Below are positions 1-4,943 of a stretch of 6,826 nucleotides of DNA, in pieces; the stretch's first letter is position 1; each line of letters opens with the position of its first letter. The translations under genes and the position numbers were made by a program. Location: assembly GCA_934567745.1 (NCBI GenBank), contig CAKTJM010000101.1:1-6826 (forward strand), in the 5' to 3' direction. The DNA is from an uncultured Eubacteriales bacterium. GTDB taxonomy: Bacteria; Bacillota; Clostridia; Oscillospirales; Oscillospiraceae. The notes beneath the pieces are model-generated. The model searched no databases, had not been told where the DNA came from, and saw nothing but the letters and a program-made list of their open reading frames with translations.

Positions 1-44
1 CGCCGCAGGCGGACGGTGCGTTTGCGCAACGGGCTGCATCCACC

Positions 45-77
45 CTGTCGGAAAACCCCGCAGGGGTTTTTCGACAG
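45..77. repeat. Hairpin repeat, TCGAAAA-CCCC type, copy 1
   Basis: Arms 45-59 and 63-77 pair almost perfectly around a 3-nt loop, with one G/T mismatch. The right arm 63-75 is the exact reverse complement of 1760-1772, which lies in a second hairpin of the same design upstream of the SLH gene. This suggests a small dispersed palindromic element of this genome. A role as terminator or RNA-processing site cannot be excluded, because it sits directly before a true terminator. Confidence 0.6.
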
Positions 78-80
78 ACT

Positions 81-114
81 GGGGCGGTGTACCAAATGGT
101 ACACCGCCCCTTTT
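81..114 (+). terminator. Rho-independent terminator, rightward
   Basis: GGGGCGGTGTACC (81-93) pairs perfectly with 98-110 around AAAT, followed by TTTT at 111-114. The T run is on the plus strand only; leftward the stem is followed by AGTCTG. It therefore best fits a plus-strand gene ending before the window. It is convergent with the SLH gene and may still slow leftward polymerase. Confidence 0.75.
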
Positions 115-131
115 GTCGTGGGGATGCTCCC

Positions 132-1682
132 TCACCCATGCAGCACCGCGTCCATCTGCTGATAGACGGGCTTCGCCAGCTCGGTGGCGAGGAGGTCGTA
201 GACGGCCTCGAAGGTCCCCGCGCCGCTGCCGTCTATGTAGAAGTAGCCGCCGCTCCGGGTCACGCTGTGCCCTTCGCTGCGCAGATGGTCCGCCACGTCC
301 TCGAACCGCCGCTGGACGGCGTCCACCACGGCGGCGAAACGGTCGTCGATGGCGGCGTAGGCCGTGCGGAAGGCCGTGTTCTCCACGATGCCGCGGTAGA
401 CGGCGGGGTCGTTCTCCTGCGCGTAGACCAGGTAGTGCAGGATGAAGTACTTGAACTCGGCATAGGCGTAGTAATCGGAGGAGAGCAGATGGATGTAGCT
501 CAGCCAGTCCGACGCAGACGTGGCCTTGGCGAGGTAGTAGTCATACAGGGCGACGTTGGTGTGCGCGCCCCAGCAGTAGGCCGTCAGCTCGTCGAGCAGG
601 CCGTAAGGGCCGTCCGTCTGGCTGGTCAGGTACTGCTGCGCCTCGCCCACATAGCTGTAGCGGAACGTGCGCAGCTCCTCCGGGATCGTCGCGGCCATCT
701 GGAGGGAGTTGAAGACGTCCGTCTCCGGGACGACGATGTGCTCGCCGTCGCCGAGGTAGATGGCGACCTTCTCCCAGCCGCCGTTGTAGGAGGCGTAGGC
801 GTGGCATTGCTCATGCACCGCGGCGGACAGCCGGGGCGTGAGCCGGGTCGTGCGGCCCCACCAGACGAGGGGATCGTCGCCCCGGCGCACTGTCTCGCGC
901 ATGAGATAGGCGCCGTCCCAGTCGATGGCGTCGAGGATCGCATAGACGTTGTCGAGGGTGACCGCTGCGTCCAGACCGGGCGCGTTGGAGCAGTCGGACG
1001 GGGTCCATTCGACCTCCCACGGGGCCTCGCCGGGGCCGCCGGGGGCGGTGAGGGAGATGCTCAGCCGCTGGGCGGGCTGGAGCATCCGGCTCACGATCGC
1101 GGCGACCTCACAGCGTTGGATGCTGCTGTCCGGGCGGAAGGTGCCCTGTTCGTCGCTGCCGGTCAGGATGCCCGCGCGGTAGAAGGCGTAGATCGCCTCG
1201 GCGGCGGGGTCGGAGACGGCCACGTCTGGGATGGACCCGGTCTCGACGGTGTTCTTCGCGGCGTAGTCGTCCATGACGTTGTAGAAGATCCGCACGAACA
1301 GGGCGCGGTCGATCGGCTCGTCCAGCCGGTCCCAATATTCGTTCGAGTAGATGATGCCGTTCCGGTCGGCGTAGGACGCATAGCTCTCGTACCAGACGAA
1401 CGGGTCGTTGCGCAGGGTGACGGACCCCTCGTGGACGAGCTGATGCATCCGGGCGGCGAGGGTGACGGCCTGGATGATCAGCATCGAGCCGTTCGGGTCG
1501 AAGCTGGTCTGGGAGACGCCGCGGACGAGGTCCTTGCCATAGGCGAGGGAGACGTTGTCGTAGTACCAGGCGTTCCGGGGGACGTCGGTGAACGGCAGCC
1601 CGGCGGCCTGGGCCACGGGGGCCGGGACGACGGCGAGCAGGAGGAGGACGGAGAGGAGGAGAGAGGCGAGACGTTTCAGCAT
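132..1682 (-). CDS. Secreted SLH-domain protein with HExxH metallopeptidase-like domain
   Basis: I take the ATG at 1682 (516 aa). AAGGAG lies 8 nt upstream of it, whereas the in-frame GTG at 1691 directly abuts the Shine-Dalgarno. Residues 1-27 form a signal peptide: KR, a leucine-rich core, then AQAA. Three SLH-like repeats follow, at about 29-80 (FTDVPRNAWYYDNV), 100-145 (degenerate) and 151-202 (AIYAFYRAGILTGSDEQGTF). SLH repeats bind secondary wall polymer and anchor proteins at the surface. The C-terminal 300 residues contain HEQCH at 290-294, matching the zinc HExxH motif. LLDELTAY at 362-369 offers E365 as a possible third ligand, as in gluzincins. No specific peptidase family is recognised. 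It is a single gene, with no clear own terminator, and its upstream region is full of hairpins. SLH assignment is firm; peptidase activity is inferred from motifs only. Confidence 0.9.
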   Translation of the reverse strand: MLKRLASLLLSVLLLLAVVPAPVAQAAGLPFTDVPRNAWYYDNVSLAYGKDLVRGVSQTSFDPNGSMLIIQAVTLAARMHQLVHEGSVTLRNDPFVWYESYASYADRNGIIYSNEYWDRLDEPIDRALFVRIFYNVMDDYAAKNTVETGSIPDVAVSDPAAEAIYAFYRAGILTGSDEQGTFRPDSSIQRCEVAAIVSRMLQPAQRLSISLTAPGGPGEAPWEVEWTPSDCSNAPGLDAAVTLDNVYAILDAIDWDGAYLMRETVRRGDDPLVWWGRTTRLTPRLSAAVHEQCHAYASYNGGWEKVAIYLGDGEHIVVPETDVFNSLQMAATIPEELRTFRYSYVGEAQQYLTSQTDGPYGLLDELTAYCWGAHTNVALYDYYLAKATSASDWLSYIHLLSSDYYAYAEFKYFILHYLVYAQENDPAVYRGIVENTAFRTAYAAIDDRFAAVVDAVQRRFEDVADHLRSEGHSVTRSGGYFYIDGSGAGTFEAVYDLLATELAKPVYQQMDAVLHG

Positions 1683-1726
1683 CGGGGACACTCCTTATCT
1701 GTAATGAAGTCTTCCGGGGACAGGAG

Positions 1727-1753
1727 GGGCCGCCCGCAGCCGCGGGCGGCCCT
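1727..1753. repeat. 27-nt palindrome, left copy
   Basis: Positions 1727-1737 (GGGCCGCCCGC) pair with the GCGGGCGGCCC arm around a short loop. The whole 27 nt is identical to 1954-1980. Neither side has a good T run, so it reads better as a palindromic repeat unit than as a standard terminator. Confidence 0.7.
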
Positions 1754-1759
1754 CTGGCG

Positions 1760-1787
1760 GTCGAAAAACCCCTTTGGGCTTTTCGAC
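1760..1787. repeat. Hairpin repeat, TCGAAAA-CCCC type, copy 2
   Basis: GTCGAAAA (1760-1767) pairs with TTTTCGAC (1780-1787). After one A/C mismatch the stem continues as CCC/GGG with a CTTT loop. The left arm 1760-1772 is the exact reverse complement of 63-75 in the first hairpin of the window, showing the element is repeated. Confidence 0.6.
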
Positions 1788-1820
1788 GGAGGGCAGCGGC
1801 CTGTTGCGCGCACTCGCTGT

Positions 1821-1940
1821 CCGTCTGCGACGGCCAACTCGCACACTGACAGGCCGAGAAGTATTTTCTCCGCTGCGCAGGTCACCGGAGAAAATAGATC
1901 GGACCTTATTCGCGCCTGCCGGCGCGAACTCTGCGAGGCC
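1821..1940. other. Nested hairpin cluster (possible structured RNA or miniature element)
   Basis: This non-coding stretch holds several inverted repeats. CCGTC/GACGG lies at 1821-1833. A perfect 10-bp stem ATTTTCTCCG (1863-1872) pairs with 1886-1895. A perfect 8-bp stem TTCGCGCC (1909-1916) pairs with 1921-1928 around a 4-nt loop. CTCGCA (1838-1843) can pair with TGCGAG (1932-1937), enclosing the latter two stems as a multibranch fold. No convincing gene is seen here; open frames across it lack coding character. It fills most of the 340-bp gap between the SLH and XRE genes. Whether it acts as RNA or DNA is unknown. Confidence 0.45.
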
Positions 1941-1953
1941 CTGGATATGCAAC

Positions 1954-1980
1954 GGGCCGCCCGCAGCCGCGGGCGGCCCT
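1954..1980. repeat. 27-nt palindrome, right copy
   Basis: Identical over 27 nt to 1727-1753, in direct orientation, 227 nt apart start to start. Part of it, GCGGGCGGCCCTGC at 1969-1982, recurs at 2766-2779 in the hairpin after the second zinc-ribbon gene, so the motif is used at least three times in the window. Confidence 0.7.
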
Positions 1981-2024
1981 GCTCTTATGGGTATGATATC
2001 ATGCCGGGGGCGTGGTGGCAAGGC

Positions 2025-2354
2025 TCATTCTACGATGTGCTGGTCCCGCAGCCACGTCAGCAGCCCGCGGGCGAGCTCCAGCTCGCGGGGCGACATCGGG
2101 CGCAGCAGCTCGGCCACGTCCCGCCAATCCCCGGCGCGGCGGCTCGTGCCCACGAGGAACTCGTCCGGCGTGGTGTCCAGCGCGGCGGCCAGACGCATGA
2201 TGACCTCGGTGGAGGGGATCGAGATGGCCCGCTCGATGTTCGACAGATAGGGGTCGCTGATGTCCGCCATCTCGCTCACCTGGGCCTGCCGCAGGCCCAG
2301 CTCCTTCCGGCGGCGGGCGATCCGCTGGCCGATCTCTTTGTAATCCAAGTCCAT
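2025..2354 (-). CDS. XRE/Cro-C1-type helix-turn-helix transcriptional regulator
   Basis: This 109-aa protein carries an N-terminal HTH_3 domain at about residues 7-67. The pattern IGQRIARRRKELGLRQAQVS, then the recognition-helix region ISDPYLSNIERA, then AAALDTTPDEFLV is typical of Cro/C1 proteins. Residues 70-109 are a short charged helical tail, too small for a peptidase or sensor domain. The start at 2354 is supported by AAAGGAGG 7 nt upstream. It is transcribed away from the cassette that begins at 2509, and the shared 154-bp gap holds a strong rightward promoter covered by AT-rich repeats. A role as the cassette's repressor and possible autoregulator is inferred from that arrangement, not shown. 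Phage-type origin is possible, but no phage genes are seen nearby. Confidence 0.93.
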   Translation of the reverse strand: MDLDYKEIGQRIARRRKELGLRQAQVSEMADISDPYLSNIERAISIPSTEVIMRLAAALDTTPDEFLVGTSRRAGDWRDVAELLRPMSPRELELARGLLTWLRDQHIVE

Positions 2355-2416
2355 GGGCAGGCCTCCTTTGGTCCTATTCTACCCATGTATCCGGGGATGA
2401 ACATCTCCTTCAAGGG

Positions 2417-2469
2417 TGAAAATAAACTTGACATATAAAAAATATAAACTTATAATGAAAATATAAACT
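2417..2469. promoter_or_regulatory. Three AT-rich direct repeats, candidate XRE operators
   Basis: Three copies of a GAAAATA(TA)AACT-like unit share an AAACT core at 2424-2428, 2446-2450 and 2465-2469, so spaced 22 and 19 nt, about two helical turns. They cover the region upstream of the -35, the -35/-10 spacer and the region just after the -10 of the rightward promoter. A regulator bound there would block RNA polymerase. The adjacent divergent XRE gene is the obvious candidate. Confidence 0.55.
2428..2456 (+). promoter_or_regulatory. Perfect-consensus sigma-A promoter for the cassette
   Basis: TTGACA at 2428-2433 and TATAAT at 2451-2456 are separated by exactly 17 nt in AT-rich DNA. The first downstream gene begins at 2509, leaving a leader of about 45 nt. 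An unregulated promoter this strong would be constitutive, which makes the overlapping direct repeats notable. Confidence 0.88.
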
Positions 2470-2508
2470 ACAGCATTATGAATGGAGCAAGGGAAGGAGG
2501 TGAGACGG

Positions 2509-2619
2509 ATGGCATGTCCACGGTGCGGATCGACCAGCACGCAGGTGCTGGGCAGCTCCCCCACGCACGACTACTACCGGTGTATGGAGTGCGGCAATGA
2601 ATACACAGTGAGAAAGTGA
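2509..2619 (+). CDS. Zinc-ribbon microprotein (36 aa)
   Basis: The frame starts with ATG 8 nt after AAGGAGG (2494-2500), a strong ribosome binding site, and gives 36 residues ending in YTVRK. Two CxxC knuckles, CPRC at 3-6 and CMEC at 25-28, are separated by 18 residues, the pattern of a single zinc ribbon that coordinates one Zn2+ through four cysteines. There is no room for another domain. It is the first gene after the strong promoter, and the next zinc-ribbon gene starts 9 nt after its stop. Function is unknown; such ribbons usually serve nucleic-acid or protein binding. A chance ORF is unlikely given the RBS, the paired CxxC motifs and the tandem similar gene. Confidence 0.8.
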   Translation: MACPRCGSTSTQVLGSSPTHDYYRCMECGNEYTVRK

Positions 2620-2628
2620 GGAAAGATC

Positions 2629-2754
2629 ATGGCGAACAATGGCTGGTTCCGCTGCGATGGCTGCGGCAACGAAGTGAAGGCGCTGGTCCCGGACTGGATC
2701 ACGGTCCTCCAGCGCAAGTGTGAGCGCTGCGGCGGGACGTTCCGCAAGACGTGA
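2629..2754 (+). CDS. Zinc-ribbon microprotein (41 aa)
   Basis: The ATG at 2629 follows GAGGA by about 5 nt, directly after the stop of the preceding microprotein, so the two are probably translated together. The 41 residues contain CDGC at 9-12 and CERC at 31-34, again two CxxC knuckles 18 residues apart, and end in a basic tail (GGTFRKT). Between the knuckles lies a short hydrophobic segment, VPDWITVLQ. The paired-knuckle spacing equals that of its neighbour, but the rest differs, so they may be distant paralogues. No catalytic residues are visible. A role as a small regulator or zinc-dependent adaptor is conceivable but unproven. Confidence 0.78.
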   Translation: MANNGWFRCDGCGNEVKALVPDWITVLQRKCERCGGTFRKT

Positions 2755-2760
2755 CCGATG

Positions 2761-2793
2761 CGGCGGCGGGCGGCCCTGCACCGCCCGCCGCCG
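2761..2793 (+). terminator. GC-rich intercistronic hairpin (attenuator or processing site?)
   Basis: CGGCGGCGGGCGG (2761-2773) pairs perfectly with 2781-2793 around a 7-nt loop. It begins 6 nt after the stop of the second zinc-ribbon gene. The following sequence, TTCGCGTAG, has no real T tract, so full termination is doubtful. Partial attenuation or mRNA stabilisation between the microprotein genes and the YbjN-like array fits better. Confidence 0.5.
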
Positions 2794-2821
2794 TTCGCGT
2801 AGAGAGATAGGAGGGATCGAT

Positions 2822-3268
2822 ATGTTGGCGACCACTCAGATGTGTTGTTCGTATCTTGATGGACAAAAAAGAAAGTACACACTCTTGGGAGAGAATGTTG
2901 AGGGACATGATATCGTCGAGGTCATCTACATCATAGAGTCCAAAAAGCGGATAACGCCAATATGGTTTGTATTCATCTTGACGTTTTATCCCGATGCGAG
3001 TGTTTCTATTTACTGCGAACTTTTTGATGCTCCGGAAGAAAAGCGAGCCGCAGCGATACTGTTTGCAAATGAGCAGAACAAGATCAACCGTTTCGGTCGG
3101 TTCGTCTATTATTCGGATCGTCAGGCCATTCTACTGGAAGCAGAAGTGGTCCTTGAACGCTCCTCGACGGGAAGGACATTGTACAAGACCTTGATGCATT
3201 TGATAGAAGTAGGTGTAGACGTTGTTTCTGAATGGGGGACTGAATGGCAACCAGCACGATCACGCAAG
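2822..3268 (+). CDS. YbjN-like domain protein, paralogue 1 (149 aa)
   Basis: I place the start at the ATG at 2822, preceded by AGGAGGG. The frame is open further upstream, but that part is the translated GC-rich hairpin and has no homology to the paralogues. Residues 45-60 look like a beta strand (WFVFILTFYPD). Residues 81-98 (FANEQNKINRFGRFVYYS) are followed by strand residues 100-112 and a C-terminal helix. This strand-helix order with an N..N....F.RF core resembles the YbjN/bacterial sensory transduction regulator fold, itself like a type III secretion chaperone. The hit is by eye and moderate. The last residues, QPARSRK, are read from the duplicated intergenic module, so the C terminus has been extended relative to paralogue 2. 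No signal peptide or membrane helix; probably cytosolic. Function unknown. Confidence 0.85.
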
Positions 3269-3320
3269 TAGCGGCGAGGAGAGGCGGCACACATAAAACA
3301 GATAGACTGGAGGGATCGAT
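3254..3320 (+). repeat. Duplicated 67-nt leader module, copy 1
   Basis: This stretch aligns without gaps to 3787-3853 and ends at the ATG of paralogue 2, as the other ends at paralogue 3. I count 9 differences in 67 nt, with an invariant 22-nt core at 3275-3296 and the Shine-Dalgarno GGAGGG. Its first 15 nt are coding, forming the C terminus and stop of paralogue 1. The end of the module (GAGGGATCGATATG) also occurs at the start of paralogue 1. Confidence 0.85.
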
Positions 3321-3740
3321 ATGCTGCCGATCGCACAGGTATGCTGTTCGTATCTGGATAGTCAGAAAATAGAGTATAGGATCGCGGGAGAAAAAGAGGG
3401 CCATACTTTTGTCAAGATCGTCTATTCAGTGTTGGTTTCTCCCGATATGCCAGTACCGTTTGAGTTTTTCTTGAATTTTTATCCCGATGAAGAGAGCGTT
3501 TTTATCCGGTGCCCATTCGTTGGATCGGAAGAAAGACAAAGCGCAGCGATAGTGTTCGCAAACGAGCAGAACAAGATCAATCGTTTTGCACGGTTCGTTT
3601 ATTATTCGGAGATCCAGGCCCTTGACCTGGAAGCAGACGTGACGCTTGAGCGTTCTTCGACAGGAAGAACGCTACACAAGACATTGAATCATATGGTAGA
3701 TATATGCGAAAGCGCTTTCCCTGAATGGGCTAAATGGTGA
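3321..3740 (+). CDS. YbjN-like domain protein, paralogue 2 (139 aa)
   Basis: This 139-aa protein is clearly homologous to its upstream neighbour. MCCSYLD/VCCSYLD near residue 8, LNFYPD at 51-56, VFANEQNKINRFARFVYYSE at 78-97 and LERSSTGRTL at 109-118 are nearly the same in both. The C-terminal helix ends at PEWAKW. Conservation is strongest in residues 78-125 and weakest in 20-50, so the C-terminal half is the constrained core and the N-terminal half may bind differing partners. The start is fixed by GGAGGG and by alignment. No export signal. The YbjN-like assignment is tentative. Tandem divergent copies of this kind are known for immunity proteins and chaperones, but no toxin or secretion gene is visible here. 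Confidence 0.88.
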   Translation: MLPIAQVCCSYLDSQKIEYRIAGEKEGHTFVKIVYSVLVSPDMPVPFEFFLNFYPDEESVFIRCPFVGSEERQSAAIVFANEQNKINRFARFVYYSEIQALDLEADVTLERSSTGRTLHKTLNHMVDICESAFPEWAKW

Positions 3741-3796
3741 TCGTGGCATCGACGCGATCGTCCATGTAGCTGCTGGACCGTTCTATGCACGATCAC
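3737..3796 (+). other. Intergenic stem-loop spanning the stop of paralogue 2
   Basis: GTGATCGTG (3737-3745) is the exact reverse complement of 3788-3796. With one bulged G the pairing extends to CAT/ATG, giving 12 bp. The loop holds a smaller stem, GTCCA/TGGAC. The left arm contains the stop codon. The first paralogue lacks the left arm and loop. It may be an RNA structure that separates expression of paralogues 2 and 3; it has no T tract, so it is not a standard terminator. Confidence 0.5.
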
Positions 3797-3853
3797 GCGA
3801 GCAGCGGCAAGGAGCCGTGGCACACATAAAACAGATAGACAGGAGGGGTCGGT
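3787..3853 (+). repeat. Duplicated 67-nt leader module, copy 2
   Basis: Second copy of the leader module, ending at the ATG of paralogue 3, with Shine-Dalgarno AGGAGGGG. Unlike copy 1 it is entirely non-coding, and its first 10 nt form the right arm of the stem-loop. The invariant core is at 3808-3829. Confidence 0.85.
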
Positions 3854-4366
3854 ATGTTACCGATAACGCAGAAATTTTGTGTATATGCTGACAGCAATCA
3901 TTTGAAGTATCGAATCCTGAAAGAAAACGTTGATAACCATGATATCATCGAAACCATCGAAAAAGGAGGAACTTTATCCGGGATGTCGCTACCGGAAGGA
4001 GCGCTTCTGTTCTTTTGCCCCGATGAGAGCGTTACGATCAACTATGATTGCGCGCAGATCCCAGACGAGAAGCAAGGCGCGGCTACATCGTTTGCGAACA
4101 AGCTGAACAAGCGCGCCCGCTTTGTGCGGTTCCTTTATGATCCCGAGTTTCGGTGTTTGCGAGCAGCAACAGATGTGTTCGTTGGTGATTCTGCGAACAG
4201 TACCGTGGCGGGAGTAAAGATCTGTGAGATGCTGGACTTGGTGAGAGATGTGGTCAAAGAGATTTTTCCTGACATCGCGAAGATGCTGCACGGCGATCGA
4301 AGATCTGCATCTGTGAGCGATGTCATGGGTGATATCGATCGGCTGATCCGCACCAAGCTTGAATAA
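3854..4366 (+). CDS. YbjN-like domain protein, paralogue 3 (170 aa, diverged, C-terminal extension)
   Basis: The N terminus MLPITQ matches paralogue 2, and residues 79-95 (SFANKLNKRARFVRFLY) align to the ANEQNKINRF block, so this is the third member. It has diverged most. The LERSSTGRTL block is replaced by VGDSANSTVAG at 110-120. After the shared FPDIAKM end a 25-residue tail (about 146-170) continues, rich in charge and predicted helical (DVMGDIDRLIRTKLE). The start is set by AGGAGGGG and the duplicated leader. The next gene begins 20 nt downstream with its own RBS, so they are co-transcribed. Cytosolic by lack of signal or membrane segments. Function unknown; the tail could be a dimerisation or partner-binding helix. 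Confidence 0.87.
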   Translation: MLPITQKFCVYADSNHLKYRILKENVDNHDIIETIEKGGTLSGMSLPEGALLFFCPDESVTINYDCAQIPDEKQGAATSFANKLNKRARFVRFLYDPEFRCLRAATDVFVGDSANSTVAGVKICEMLDLVRDVVKEIFPDIAKMLHGDRRSASVSDVMGDIDRLIRTKLE

Positions 4367-4386
4367 GAACAAAGGAGGCAAGCGCC

Positions 4387-4887
4387 ATGGGTCTGTTTGA
4401 CAATAAAGCAAAGAGAGAAGCGGCAGAAAACGAGGTCCTTCAGAAATTGTCCCAGGTCCCGCTCCTCGATCTGCTGATCGAAAACATCCTCCACGAAGAG
4501 GAAGAATGGATCTTACAGTGCCAGAGCTACTACGACGATCGTTGCAGGGTCGTCAAGATCGAGCCTGATGGATGCGAGGTCAAGTGGTTCGACGCGCGCA
4601 GGGAAGTGCGCATGGGAAGCGATGGACATACTTATCGCGAAACGGTAGAGGACATCCATGGGCGAGTTGGGTATAGCTATACGAAAAGTGGCTATTTGCC
4701 GCTTCACAGCTACAGATATGACAACGGCGATAAGGAGATCCCGACGGATCGTATCTGCTGCCTGTGGGCGTCCGTCGTCCGAGAGCGTATGATGGAAAGG
4801 ATGCCCCAGTGCAAGTTTGGAAACGTGGACGAAAAAGCTACGTTTTCTTATACAGTCCCTCCGCTTTCCTTCAAGGACTGGTTCTAA
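4387..4887 (+). CDS. Unrecognised 166-aa cassette protein
   Basis: AAAGGAGG stands 9 nt upstream of the ATG, and the protein ends in LSFKDWF. I do not recognise the family. Residues 1-42 are highly charged and helical (MGLFDNKAKREAAENEVLQK, later HEEEEW). Residues 50-110 alternate aromatic and charged residues, as in a beta-rich domain (VVKIEPDGCEVKWF, GRVGYSYTKSGYLPLHSY). Residues 120-140 look like an amphipathic helix (RICCLWASVVRERMMERMP). The cysteines are scattered and do not form CxxC pairs, so it is not a fourth zinc ribbon. No signal peptide or membrane helix. It shares the operon and base composition of the YbjN-like genes, so it is likely part of the same module. It may be an accessory or effector component, but nothing in the sequence decides this. 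Confidence 0.85.
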   Translation: MGLFDNKAKREAAENEVLQKLSQVPLLDLLIENILHEEEEWILQCQSYYDDRCRVVKIEPDGCEVKWFDARREVRMGSDGHTYRETVEDIHGRVGYSYTKSGYLPLHSYRYDNGDKEIPTDRICCLWASVVRERMMERMPQCKFGNVDEKATFSYTVPPLSFKDWF

Positions 4888-4943
4888 TAAGCGGAAGCAA
4901 CGAGAGCTGACGGCGCGCGGCCATCATCAACGGAGGTGATCCA

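Noticed and set aside
1683..1691. GTG at 1691 as start of the SLH protein
   Set aside because: The Shine-Dalgarno touches the GTG with no spacer; the ATG at 1682 has an 8-nt spacer and begins a normal signal peptide.
1695..2021. Minus-strand frames of 69 and 108 aa in the SLH-XRE gap
   Set aside because: They translate hairpins and repeats, have no RBS or coherent composition, and overlap each other in different frames.
87..2438. 783-aa open frame on the plus strand
   Set aside because: It is antisense to the SLH and XRE genes and crosses the hairpin cluster. Its composition (Val, Gly, Arg, Asp rich) is the complement of high-GC coding sequence, and it has no domain or RBS.
2720..2821. N-terminal 34-residue extension of paralogue 1
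   Set aside because: It translates the end of the second zinc-ribbon gene and the GC-rich hairpin, and matches neither paralogue; the ATG at 2822 has its own RBS and aligns with the other two starts.
3254..3853. CRISPR array
   Set aside because: Only two copies of a 67-nt repeat, about 530 nt apart, with genes between them; no short regular spacers.
3989..4494. Antisense frames of 119-140 aa opposite paralogue 3 and the 166-aa gene
   Set aside because: Plus-strand genes there have RBSs and paralogue support; the antisense frames have neither.
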